The notes beneath the pieces are model-generated. The model did not search any database. It saw only the letters and a program-made list of their open reading frames with translations, and was not told where the DNA came from. A program made the translations under genes and the position numbers. A stretch of DNA of 64,000 nt from Sporobolomyces roseus (taxonomy: Eukaryota > Basidiomycota > Microbotryomycetes > Sporidiobolales > Sporidiobolaceae), in NCBI GenBank assembly GCA_016617785.1, contig JADILM010000008.1, forward strand, positions 434,001 to 498,000. The letters are read 5' to 3'. How positions within the stretch are numbered: the stretch's first letter is position 1; the number at the start of each line of letters is the position of its first letter. Of this stretch, positions 23,483 to 33,462 are shown one piece after another.

Positions 23483-24688
23483 CTATCTCGTTTCCATCTC
23501 TGATTCTGCGTCCAGCGATAGCCTGGCTAACTCCTTCCTTCGATCCATCCATCTCAACAACTCTGGAGTGATGGCTGAATCCGCCGAATCCAGAACAGCC
23601 TGCTCCTCCAAAACTACCTCAATTCCACGCTCTTCGCACGTTCTGATCAATCCATCATAGATGACTTGCGTAAAGCGGTAGGGATCCAAAGCGTCGCGGA
23701 GTCCTTGATCGAGGAAGAGGGTTTTTAGGGGAGGGCCGGACCCATCGAGTAAGGCTCGGATTTCATTGAGCGCTTCGTATAGATCTTCGACGGCGTCTGC
23801 GGTCTCGAGGTCGACAGAGCTAACTCGTAGGCTGCAATGTCGAGTCTTGAATTGGCGAAGAGATGTCAATTCACAACGATCGTAGCGGTAAGCGCTCAGG
23901 AACTTGTCGCTGTGCTCTTTCACTGCCTCCTCCCTAAACGAATCTGGGTTTCCGATGAAGAGCTCTAGTCGCGAAAGAAGTTCATGGTTGTATGGGCCTT
24001 CGTAGATATCGTGGTCGTCCGGGAGGGCGAGAACCTTGAGCGAGGGAAGGAACGAAGGTTGTTCGAAGAGAGCGTCAACATCGCCGTAACAACGGGAGAG
24101 GGTGAGGGACTTGAGCGTGAGAAGAGGATGTGTTGCAACGACGGTGAGCCGGGTTTTGTGCATTGTTAAGCTCTCAAGGCCTGCCAGAATTTGCAAGGTT
24201 GCATGGCGAAGATCAGCTTCGAGATTCTGAATCGATCATTGAGGAAGGAACGAACAAGGGAGAGCAGCAAGGAGTGAAACGTCGATAACCTGAGCCGTAT
24301 CGTGAGTCGAGTCGATGTGGAGCTCCTTCAAGCGCGCATATGCGAGAAGGAGAGTATTCATTCGCTCCAGAGGCATCTCGACCGCGATATTGATTGACAA
24401 CATGTTCGATCCGGACGCTCGCGCCGAGGCAGCCTGTTCAACGCCATCGTTCTCGTGCGGGAGTCGAAGGTGGTCGAAGCGTTCGAGAACGGGTTGGGCA
24501 ATTTCGCGAAAGAGTCGAGAAGTGAGGCAAAATTTTCGAAGGGTAAGTTGTCGCTGAGAGTAGGTCGAGGAATGATAGTAAGAGGGCACTGAAGATTCGA
24601 CGATCTGGCGAAGGAGCTCGACGGGGAGTTGAGAGAGGGAGAGTTTGGAGGAAGGAGGAATCGAGGAGGAAGTGGGCGAATTCGACAT
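23483..24688 (-). CDS. F-box-like protein, family FA, member 2 (pair 2)
   Basis: The start MSNSPTSSSIPPSS leads into LSQLPVELLRQIVESSVPSY, then STYSQRQLTLRKFCLTSRLF and REIAQPVLERFDHL: the FA-type F-box with its typical insert. One coding intron of about 70 bp near 24190-24255 sits in phase 1 before LESLTM, the shared FA position. The leucine-rich body (LTLKSLTLSRCYGDVDALF, LPSLKVLALPDDHD) ends in a segment very similar to FA3: KTLFLDQGL, then VVLEEQ, then SADSAITPELLRW and a charged tail. The intron donor (GTTCGT) is non-consensus. It is divergent from FB2. The substrate is unknown, and assignment to SCF complexes is inference from the F-box-like region. Confidence 0.75.
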
Positions 24689-25016
24689 CTTGAACAAGCT
24701 GTATCGTTAAGAGGGGATATGGATCAGCTTGTTATCCTCCTCTGCCACACTAAGTCTGTTCCACGGTCTGAGAGAAGAGGAAACACTATACCTAGATGAA
24801 GAGAGGGGGAGGAGGGCTGAAGAGAGGAGCTCACCTGCGCTAGTCTGACACTGCCCTATATCTCAATAATACTCCCTACTGTCCTCTCGAGCTATTCTGG
24901 CGATCGAGTGAGGTGTAGAAGCCAACCTTTCTCCTCTCTCTCTCCTTCCCTTCACTTCCTACTCGTACTCCTCCGAAATCGACCCGAACTAAATTAGGAA
25001 TAGCACAGGGTCTACT
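24689..25016. promoter_or_regulatory. Bidirectional promoter of pair 2 (FA2/FB2)
   Basis: The 328 bp between start codons carry block 1 at about 24902-24925 (CGAGTGAGGTGTAGAAGCC). A weaker version of block 2 is near 24792 (CTAGATGAAGAGAGGGGGAG). A CTATAT sequence lies near 24850. A pyrimidine tract with CCTTCCCTTCACTTCCTACT precedes FB2 and is also seen in pair 3. Confidence 0.65.
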
Positions 25017-26382
25017 ATGAGTGATCAAAAGGTACGCTGAACCTTCCCTGACTCTCTATACTCTTCTGCTGACTTCTCTCTTCTTCTCTCAGTCAAAACG
25101 CGACTACATCTCCCCTCTACCCTCTGAACTCCTCGAAGAGATCTTCCATCATGCTCACGACTCCTCTCGACCCCTCGCTGCCCCTCTCTCGAAATCCCTT
25201 CTCCCTTTCCAACGACGTCAACTCTTTCGCTCTATCGAAGTCCACTCTTACAAAGCCCTCGACAACCTCTGCACCATCGCTCGAAGCGACTGTAAGATCC
25301 CCTCGTATGCTCGACAGTTCAGACTCGAAGTCGACTATGACAAGGCGGCAGACCCAGTCGCTCAGGAATCCGAAGATCTCGGTTCACCTTCAAATTCTGC
25401 TGTCGAGCGATTCTTCCGACAGTCATCGAATTTGCAGACCATCGAGACCAATGGATCAACACGTATCTCCTTAATCCTCCTATCGCCTCCCGTTATGTCT
25501 TCCTTTTGCAAATTGGAATCACTCGACATCTCCTCGACTTTACACTCTCTTGCCGACCCTTTCAGCCCGTCTCACTACTCTGGGCTTCAGTCCTGCTCGA
25601 CGCTCCATTCTCTCAGCCTTACCATTCTCCGAAACTCCCCGAGTATCGAAAATTCAGCTCAAACTGAACTCGACTCGAAACCTTTCGCAAACATCAGACA
25701 ACTCCAACTCATCGGCACACTCTCCAGTAACGAAGCCTCCGTCCGACGTTTCTTCTCATCCTTCGACTCACTCTCAACCCTTTCCCTCTTCGACACATCC
25801 TATACCTCTTCCCTCATTCAGAAACTTCTTGAAGCACTCCCCGCTCCCCATCAGCTCGACATCATAAATTTTGGTTGTCGACCTCGACTCGACACCTCGA
25901 ATAGAGGTGACCTTACCAGGTGCTTCAAGTCGTTCACTCGCTTGAGAGCTCTCACTTTATTGTCCGACTTTTCCTCGTTCACCTCCGACTTATATTCTGA
26001 TCTTCGCGTCCTCCCGATTGAAATCCTACAATTCGCTTCCAAGGCCTACGTCTCCATTGATCGACTTACCTCGCTGATCAGCGGTCCGACGAAGCATTCC
26101 ACCCTCCAAAGTATCGGACTCAACCAGATCAAAGGGAGGATTGGGACGAGAATTAGAGATGTTGGAGAACCTTATTGGGACGACCTGGTTTCAGAGTGGA
26201 AACCTTATCCCGACTGGGAACTTCCGATGTGGACGGAGGCGTTTGACGAGGAACGATTAGTCGAGTTTCTGGCGATTGCGAAGAAGCAGGGCTTGATCGT
26301 AGTAGGTTCAGCCGTGGATGCGTTAGGGATCGTGGCTGAGAGAGAGGAAGAATGGAGACTGCTGGAGGGATTCGTGCCGTAA
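25017..26382 (+). CDS. F-box-like protein, family FB, member 2 (pair 2), intact
   Basis: Exon 1 has five codons (MSDQK, 25017-25031), then a 61 bp intron, then one long exon, about 435 residues in all. An F-box-like N-terminus (YISPLPSELLEEIFHHAHDS) is followed by the FB signature PLAAPLSKSLLPFQRRQLF. A long leucine-rich body follows (LESLDISSTLHSLADPF, FANIRQLQLIGTL, LSTLSLFDTS). The C-terminal region is shared with FB3 and FB5: GPTKHSTLQSIGL, GRIGTRIRDVGEPYWDD, WELPMWTEAFDEERLVEFL, VVGSAVDALGI. It is the cleanest FB copy for defining the family. Likely role: substrate receptor of an SCF-type ligase, by inference only. Divergent partner: FA2. Confidence 0.78.
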
Positions 26383-26618
26383 TGAGAGGAGAGCGACTGA
26401 GGAGCTCGGGGAAGATCATGTCGCTTGAAAATACGGATCTCTCGCAATGCCCTTTTCTTCACTCTTCGTTCTCGCTTCCATCGATAGCTAATGAGATCGT
26501 AAACGCTGACAGTAGTCTCAGAAGACCGCGGAACTTTCGGAGGAGGGAAAACAGCAATCATTCTCTGTTCCCTTTCTCTCTCTCTTTCCTCACACTCGCC
26601 TCACACTCGCAACTCGTG

Positions 26619-27587
26619 ATGGTCGACAGGATGGACTCCGAAGTTACTCTCACCACCTCGGATGACCCACCTGTCTCTCTCTCCATCTCTCGTTACGCTC
26701 TCATGGCTCATTCGAAGGTCTTCGCCGACATGCTTTCTCTCAATCTCCAACCGGAGGACGGCGACACCTCCATTCCCCTCAGCGACACACAGGACCAAGT
26801 TCGTTTGCTCCTCGTGATCATACAAGGTGATCAAGAAGACCGCGAACAACAGCTTTCGAAGATGAATGAGGACGGATGGGAAGAGTTGGCAAAACTCGCA
26901 GACAAGTACGATTGTCAATTCATTCGAAAGGAGGTGGAGGCTAAAATCTGGTGCGTCTTAATACGATTTCTGGTTTCAGTACAGGCGAGTGACGGTTTCC
27001 TTCGTAGGAAAATCGAAGCCAAAAACGAATCTGCTGCTCTCGCTTTCACTCTCGCAACTCTGATCAACCACAAAGAGCTTATTTGCTACACCACCAAGAG
27101 AGCCGTCATGATTCCGAATCTCAGAGTTGCATCGTTCCATGCTACACAAGAATGGAAAGAGCGTCTCGAAAGCTTAGGTTCCGCTTATTCTCCTCGAAAG
27201 GTTGTCGCTGACTCTGTCTTGTCTTGTCGAGCAGGCTCTTTGGAGGACTCTTCGTATGGCACGAGTGCTCGCAACTGTAGGACGCCCGTCAATACTCCCC
27301 AGACCAAACTGTTGTTCGAAGACGAAGAAGATTTGCTGGGGGAGAATGTGTGGATTCGCACTAGCCAGCTACGATCTGTTCAGGAGTCCACCGCTCAAAT
27401 TCGCTCTAGAAATGGACGAGACCAATATAAATCTCGCTCGGTGGGCAGAGGAGGAAACTTCGCGATGGGATCCTTTCCCACTCACACACGATACTGGTGA
27501 GTCCATGTCGCTACATCGGACATCAACAACTAATCGTGCCTGGGCGTGACAGGTGCCATTTGCGACGGCCTCCTCTGGGAGTATTGA
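26619..27587 (+). CDS. BTB/POZ-domain protein
   Basis: The start MVDRMDSEVTLTTSDDPPVS is followed by a BTB-like fold pattern: ISRYALMAHSKVFADMLSL (the buried H-S-x-V-F core), LSDTQDQVRLLLVIIQ and WEELAKLADKYDCQFIRKEV. A 57 bp intron at 26951-27007 joins KIW to KIEAKNESAALAFTLATL. The last intron, 27497-27552, joins HDTG to AICDGLLWEY and a TGA at 27585. Between 27200 and 27360 the splicing is ambiguous: two frames stay open, and the one giving LASYDLFRSPPLKFALEMDE looks more protein-like. BTB proteins often serve as CUL3 adaptors or bind partners through the BTB fold. The gene lies between FA/FB pairs 2 and 3 but is not of either family. Confidence 0.6.
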
Positions 27588-27892
27588 TTTGGCGAGGTCA
27601 ACTTTCGTAGCTGAAGTGTCAAGGGAAAGACCGCTGTTCGTTCCGTTATAGTGGAACCGAAATGAGAGAGTGCCTTCTGAACCCGCAGTTCGCATTTCAT
27701 CCGTGGTCGAAGCTATAAATTCAAACCCAGATTGCTGGTGCAACATCGCAGAGTAACTTTCTTCTCCTCTATCGCTGAGACCTAGGTCTCATCCTCATCA
27801 TCATCTCACCACGATCATCCTCCTACCTTCATCCCGCTCTTCATCCCGCTCTTCTCCTCCTTGAATGTCGAAACTGAATCGTGGCGATCTCG
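27588..27892. other. Intergenic gap between the BTB gene and a small hypothetical gene
   Basis: The 305 bp form a convergent 3' region. CATC-rich simple sequence lies around 27790-27830. I see no gene. Confidence 0.45.
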
Positions 27893-28321
27893 TCATGTTC
27901 TTTCTCTCCTGCTCCTGTATTCTACTTCTCCTCCGTATTCACCTCGAATCCGACGCGTCCCCTGCTCAGCGATCTCCATCTCTTCTTCCTCTTGTCTGAC
28001 ACAACAATTTTCCTTTCTCTTGATCCCTCTCCTTTCGACGCATCGATCGGGCTCGAGGACAGAGTTGAGAGAGCTTGACGCTGATGCCGGACGCTTGAGC
28101 GGAGAAGGGATAGAGATCAAGGGGGGAGTCGGCGTATGATATGCGAGAGAGTCGAGAGAGTCGAGAGCGAAGAGGGAAGCAGGTGACTCGGTGGATTCGT
28201 ACGAGATCCGCAGATTGAAAGGCGAAGGAGAGCTGTGAGCGTTCCGGATGGGAAGACAGAGATCGGATCGACGCGAGAATGTCGAAGGAAGGACGGAGCG
28301 AGCGTGGACTGTTCGAGGCAT
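27893..28321 (-). CDS. Small hypothetical protein, Ser/Pro-rich then charged
   Basis: This is an intronless frame of 142 codons starting MPRTVHARSVLPSTFSRRSD, with a Ser/Pro-rich middle (TPTPPLISIPSPLKRPASAS) and a Glu/Arg-rich end. No family is recognised. It lies 133 bp downstream of FA3 on the same strand. The opposite strand also has open frames here because of the pyrimidine-rich composition, so this may be chance. A real gene is plausible since the frame is complete and the space is otherwise empty. Confidence 0.3.
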   Translation of the reverse strand: MPRTVHARSVLPSTFSRRSDLCLPIRNAHSSPSPFNLRISYESTESPASLFALDSLDSLAYHTPTPPLISIPSPLKRPASASSSLNSVLEPDRCVERRGIKRKENCCVRQEEEEMEIAEQGTRRIRGEYGGEVEYRSRRERT

Positions 28322-28454
28322 GGTGTGTGTTGTGAAGATGTTGTTGGGCGAAAGTAGGAGCGAGAGTTGAGAAGTTCGTGGTTGAGAAGCGGGCTGAGGA
28401 ATATGCGGAAGAAGCGGAGCGAGTCGAGCTGAAATCCTCCCTCCCTTCCTCTCT

Positions 28455-29703
28455 CTAGACTTCTCCCTCACTTTCCACCTTCTTCTTCTCCTTCCTCTTA
28501 TCGATCCACCTCAACAGTTCTGGAGTAATAGCTGAATCGGAAGATTTTGAACCCGGTTGCTCCTCCAGAACGACTTCAGTTCCATCCTTCTCGCACATTT
28601 CGACGATGCGCTTGTAGTTGTCTTGCATCCCTTGAAACGATTCGAGTTCTTCGTAGAGTCCCTGATCGAGGAAGAGTGTCTTGTAAGCAGTCTTCGAGGC
28701 CCATCGAGAATCCCAAAACCAGTTGAAAGCCTCCCTCAGGTTTCCCTCGCTATTCGGCTCCTGCGCCAAATCCCAGGGTTCTTCCTCCTCGTACGTGTCG
28801 AGACGTTCCTCCTCACTGGAAGGGCTCCGTTCTTCTCGCATTTCGGCCGGTGTGACCTGAATGCGAACGTGGTGAACAGTAGGAAGACTGTGATCCGAGA
28901 TTTCGTCGTATGGGACATTCATCAAAATCTTTTCCCCGTGTTTCTTGATTAACTCCTTGTCCCCCTCAGTGTACTCCATTGTACGGGGTAGAGCGACCAG
29001 GAGGTCGATTCGAGATAAGAGCGCATCAAAATCGATCTCTTCGGAGCTTGGCAAAGTGTAGAGGAGAGCGAGAACTCGAAGGGAAGGAAGAACTGCTGGT
29101 TCTAGAAGTGCATCGATATCAAATTCGTTTGATCGGTAGATAGTGAGATATCGTAGGGAAGGAAACGTGTCGGGAAGCGGGAGTCTGGCGTCGACGCCGG
29201 AAATCGTCAGATTCGTCAAAGCTACTCTTCCACATCTTCGTCAGTTGGGTTCGTTGCGAGCCATGATGACGTTGCTTACATGATAAAGATGCGAATCGGG
29301 AGACATCGATGTAGCGGTAGTCTTCCCATCGTGGATGAACGTGGAGCTCCTCCAAGTTGGGATATTCGAGAACGAGCGATTCCACGCTGCCGAGAGGTCT
29401 CTTTGAGAGGACAGCCACAGACAGTACTCGAGTCGACTTGAGATGCTCTTGACTTCGATTGGTGTCGGTTCCGCTTTTTGAAAGGTGTAGTTGGTCGAAC
29501 TGCTCCAAGATAGGTTGAGCGAGTTTGCGAAATAGTCGACAAGTGAGGCAGAGGTTTCGAAGGGTAGTTTGTCTCTGCGGGAAGGTGAGAGAGTGATAGC
29601 GAGAGGGTACCGAATGCTCGATGATCTGACCAAGGAGTTCGATGGGGAGCTGAGGGATGAGGGGAGTTGACAAAGGGAGTTTCGAAGAGGATGAAGTCGA
29701 CAT
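28455..29703 (-). CDS. F-box-like protein, family FA, member 3 (pair 3)
   Basis: The start MSTSSSSKLPLSTPLIPQ leads into the FA F-box: LPIELLGQIIEHSVPSRYH, SLTFPQRQTTLRNLCLTCRL, FRKLAQPILEQFDQL. The single coding intron (about 29226-29283) lies just after the IDVSRFASL segment and before LTNLTISG, as in the other FA genes. The second exon encodes a leucine-rich body (FPSLRYLTIYRSNEFDIDAL, LPSLRVLALLYTLPS), an acidic insert (around 28790-28820) and a C-terminus close to FA2 (KTLFLDQGLYEELESFQ, VVLEEQ, SDSAITPELLRWIDKRK). It is divergent from FB3. Function by family inference: Skp1-binding substrate receptor. FA2 and FA3 form one subgroup, FA1 and FA5 the other. Confidence 0.75.
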
Positions 29704-30046
29704 CTCGTTGGAGCTTAGCTGTCTGTCAAGTATAAAGCATCAACGAGCGATACTCCTGAGATGTCTCTTGACTGTCTCCATAGCCTGAGTGAAGAAAGGT
29801 CGACCATCCGAGATGAAAAAGTGGGAGGGAAGAGAGAAGGAGAAGCAGCGTACTGAAGAGTATCCCGCCTATACAGATAATTTATTGTAGCTTCTTGAAG
29901 TCCGTTCGAGCTTGTTGTAGATTCGAGGGAGGTGTAGGAGTCAGAGTTAAAGAGTGTTCTTCACTCTCTTTCCTTCCCTTCACTTTCTACTTCGACATCA
30001 CCTCAAATACGATTCGAATACGCTCGCAAACGAGCACAGAACAATC
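29704..30046. promoter_or_regulatory. Bidirectional promoter of pair 3 (FA3/FB3)
   Basis: The 343 bp between start codons carry block 1 at 29920-29947 (CGAGGGAGGTGTAGGAG). Block 2 is near 29808-29830 (CCGAGATGAAAAAGTGGGAG). The tract CCTTCCCTTCACTTTCTACT near 29970-29990 is shared with pair 2. Spacing of the blocks matches pair 1. Confidence 0.7.
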
Positions 30047-31474
30047 ATGGATCAGAGCAAGGTGAGTACAGCGAATCTGTGTTACTTTGAAGCCTCCCTC
30101 ATCCTGTTTCGCTTCTCCAGATCAATCACCTTTGTCGACTTCCCGATGAGCTTCTCGATTCGATCTTCACCCTAGCACAGTCTTCAGATCGTAGTCTGCT
30201 CCTCCCCGTCTCGAAACGCCTTCTCCCTTTCCTTCGATACTATCTTTACCATCGAGTTCGAATCACCTCCTATCATTCCCTCGACCTCTTCTGCTCCACC
30301 GTCCGAATCTATCCCCTTCTGCTCGACCTCGTCACGTCTTTATCCGTTCGCATCGAATTCATCCCCGGTCGAAAATCAGCTCGCGAAGTTCGAGATGTTG
30401 GACTCCCTTCGAACAAAACCCTCGTCGATCTACTGAGCAAAGCGGATGGAATCCAGGAGATCGGCATCCACGGATCCACTCGCATCGCATTCATGCTCTT
30501 GCTGTCGAACGTCATGGCGCAAGCTTTGCCGAAACTCTTCGCTCGACCTCACCTCGACTTTTGCGAATGTTGCGAACCCTTGGAACCCTTCACACTATGC
30601 CAAACTCTGGCGATCCGATCTCACCAAACTTGGAATCACGGTCGTTCGTACTCGCAGGAGTATTCGCCGCAGTAGCCGCCTCGATCGAGTTTTGGATGGT
30701 CCGATTATTCCGAACTCGATTCGTGAACTCTCGCTTACTGGCCCCATCGTCCCAACAAGCCGACTCGGATTCTTGATCTCCACCTTCGAGCAACTCTCTT
30801 CACTCTCCATCGTCGAAACGAACGTCGGAGCGTGCGAAGGGGTCGGCGTCGACATTCGAGCGATGTTGCTTTCGATCCACGATCACGGAGCTTTGCGCGC
30901 CTTGAGCGTCATTTACGATTGCAGCTTTGGCTCGCCTCGACGATATCACGAACCTGACCTATCCTGCTTCTTCCTCCTCCACTACTTGACACTCGGGGGT
31001 GCATTTTCGTCTTTCAACTCCCGCTTCTACTCTCAACTCAATGATCTCCTTCTTCGAACCCTGACCTTTGTCGACTCAGCCGCCGTGTCACTCAAAGAGC
31101 TTATACAACTCATCAGCCCTCCTACCCAGCACGCAACTCTCAGGACCATCATTCTCGATAACGTCGAAGGTCGAATCGGTACGAGGATCCGGGACGTTGG
31201 AAAGCCGTTCTGGCATGTTGAGAAGGAAGAATGGACTGTTCACTCAGGATGGATCTTACCGGAATGGAATGAAAGTTTCGATGAGAAAGGGTTGATCAAG
31301 TTCCTCGAAGTTGCGAATGGGGAAGGGATTGAAGTCAGAGGGAGTGCGTTGGAAGCGATAGGGGTTGATGCCGAGTTCGAGAAGGAATGGGAAGAGATCG
31401 CTGAATACGAGGAGAGGATCGAGATGGAAAAGCTTGCGAAAGAAGTCGAGGGAGTCTCGCTTGAGGAGAAGTAG
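30047..31474 (+). pseudogene. F-box-like gene, family FB, member 3 (pair 3), single frameshift
   Basis: Exon 1 has five codons (MDQSK), a 59 bp intron follows, then INHLCRLPDELLDSIFTLAQ and PVSKRLLPFLRYYLYHRV, the FB N-terminus. The frame holds through HGSTRIAFMLLLSNVMAQAL and PKL. At about 30538 the homologous reading moves to another frame: FB2 reads KLESLDISST, while here KL is followed in the next frame by SLDLTSTFANVANPWNPS. This corresponds to the loss of two bases (or gain of one). The second frame is then open to 31474 and carries the whole FB C-terminus: GRIGTRIRDVGKPFW, WILPEWNESFDEKGLIKFL, VRGSALEAIGV. No intron could bridge the site. Everything else looks intact, so it is either a young pseudogene or a base error. 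Confidence 0.65.
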
Positions 31475-31700
31475 GGGATTGAGATTGCGAAACGAAATGA
31501 ACTGGCTTTTGTGTCCACCGAGATCGAGATCATCTGAATTTGAGCGCAAGCGCGCGAGTTATCGTCGTGCGCTTCTCATTGTCGTCGGAACCAGATCGTT
31601 GCAGAAATCGAGCACGAAGACTAGCTTGCAATGCGAATCGAAAGATACAAATAGAATATAGAACGGAAGAATACCAGTACATGCTACTAGGCGAATCAGG

Positions 31701-33193
31701 CTATTGATCGAAAGAAACCGTATCCAAACTGCCTCCTTTCAACTGAGCTCTCCTCTTCTTCCCCTTCTCGTTTCTCCACCTCTTGTAAGCCTTCCGTACC
31801 AGCCTAAACTTCTTTACAAACTGATCTGCCAACTCGATACATTCGAAAGATGTTCCCGTTGTTTTAATCCCAGACCTCGTCGCGATCTTTCGTAGAAAGA
31901 CGTATAGATCGAGGGCTCGATTTCGAAATCCGGTGGTGTAAACCTCGATTCCAGGTACCGTCCAATCCGTGACCATCTTACCATCCTCGAGCTGTATGCC
32001 CAGGTATGTCCCGACTTCACCTCGGATCGTACTGATTTCGAGAGTTCGCAAAGTCGGATGTTTCGTGCGAGGCGAGATGAGGGAGATCAATTCTTGACAT
32101 GCTGGATTACTGAGGTAGCTATATTTGAGATGAGTGAGAGGTAGTCGACGGATAGCATGGTAGAAAGCAGGTGAATCGATCGGTGAGAATGATTCGAGGG
32201 TGAGGGAGGTGAGGAAAGTGAAGCGGACGAGAGAGCTGCCGACGCCGAGATCATCACTGTAGCTACCGATTGATAGGTGGGTGATGATCTGAGGGTAGGG
32301 TATAGTTTCGAGCAGGGTAAGGAGGGAGATGGAGGAAGGATCGGAAGGGTGAACGCGAAGCTTTGTCGGTCTGAAGCATTCGAGGATTTGGTGAGCGGCA
32401 TGTACTGAAGGGAAGGATCCGTGGAGGAGAAGGTCGTCAACGAAGGGGAGATAGAGTCGAGAAGGGAGGGAAAGCGAGGAAGGGTTCGAGCGGTCACTCG
32501 TTTCCTGCACGTCTCTGTCCTCGTCCTCCTCATTGCTACGCTCCGAGCTAGATTCCGAGATCACTAACTTCCGTAGCTGATGGCAACCAGCTAAATTGAC
32601 AAAGTTCGAGCGGTCGAAGATGTGCTTGAATCCTTTGAACGCACTTTCGAGCTTGATTTCCTGAAGTTTGGGACAAGCGGTTGCAAGGTCTCGATCAAGG
32701 ATACTCCGGACGAGAGTCGAAGATCCCCATATCTTAAGCTCCCTGAGATTGACGAGGGCCGGGAGAGCTTTTGCGAATTGACCGACCTCGTAACTGGTAT
32801 AAACATCCCACGACTCCATCCCCTTCTCCAAGTCAGAATGGATGAACCACATATCCAGAGCTTCGACGTGACTTCCTAGTGATGGGTTGTCAACCAGAGT
32901 ACGAACGAACTTGGCGAGTTTACGGTACTGGACGAAGTGAACGGATTGATAAAGTCGAGAGCGATAGAAAGGAAGGAGTCGCTTGTTCAGAATGAGGTGG
33001 GGTTCATAGTCGATATCGACGAGATTGAATATGATATGTATCAATTCGTTGGGGAGGGAGGAGAGGCGGTCCGGATGCGAGACAAAGGGCGACTGGGAAG
33101 GGGACAGAAATCGTCAGCAAGCGAATTCCACTGGTGAGGGTTTTACCCGCTGACCTTTATAACCTCTTCGGTGTCATTGTGAGCCTCCTCCAT
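31701..33193 (-). CDS. F-box-like protein, family FB, member 4, divergent and unpaired
   Basis: A first exon of 13 codons (MEEAHNDTEEVIK) is joined over a 64 bp intron (33091-33154) to SPFVSHPDRLSSLPNELIHI and a continuous frame of about 460 residues. The FB pattern is recognisable: LILNKRLLPFYRSRLYQSV, LRELKIWGSSTLVRSIL, CPKLQEIKLESAFKGFKHIF, SLISPRTKHPTLRTLEIS. An acidic insert (EEDEDRDVQETSD) and a Lys/Arg-rich C-terminus replace the usual FB end. It lies tail-to-tail with FB3 and is divergent from TAF1 rather than from an FA gene. The conserved FA/FB promoter blocks are not visible upstream. It is the oldest-looking FB member here. SCF-receptor function is inferred. Confidence 0.72.
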
Positions 33194-33462
33194 GTCTAAA
33201 GTTGAGACGAGTGAAGTGTGAGAGAGCAAGAGAGGAGAGCGAATATTTTCTCCCTTTCTCCTCATCCGGCTGTTTCACTTAGCTCTTGCGACACACCTAA
33301 GAGGATCAAGACAAGCTCATCAGAACCCGGCACAGCTAAACCTGATCACTCGACCCCTCCCCTCTCGTCAATTTTGCTTGATCTCTCAAGTCTCAAGTCA
33401 CCTCGACTTCAACACGACACAGCAGCTACGGGGGACGGGAGTAGCTGCTACGAGCTTCTATC

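Noticed and set aside
20276..33193. Reading the FA/FB pairs as a known spore-killer or toxin-antidote meiotic driver
   Set aside because: The divergent pairing is suggestive, but neither protein resembles a known fungal driver and both look like F-box receptors. There is no direct evidence for drive.
20276..33193. Transposon-mediated spread of the pairs
   Set aside because: I saw no terminal inverted repeats, target-site duplications, transposase or reverse-transcriptase frames at the ends of the units.
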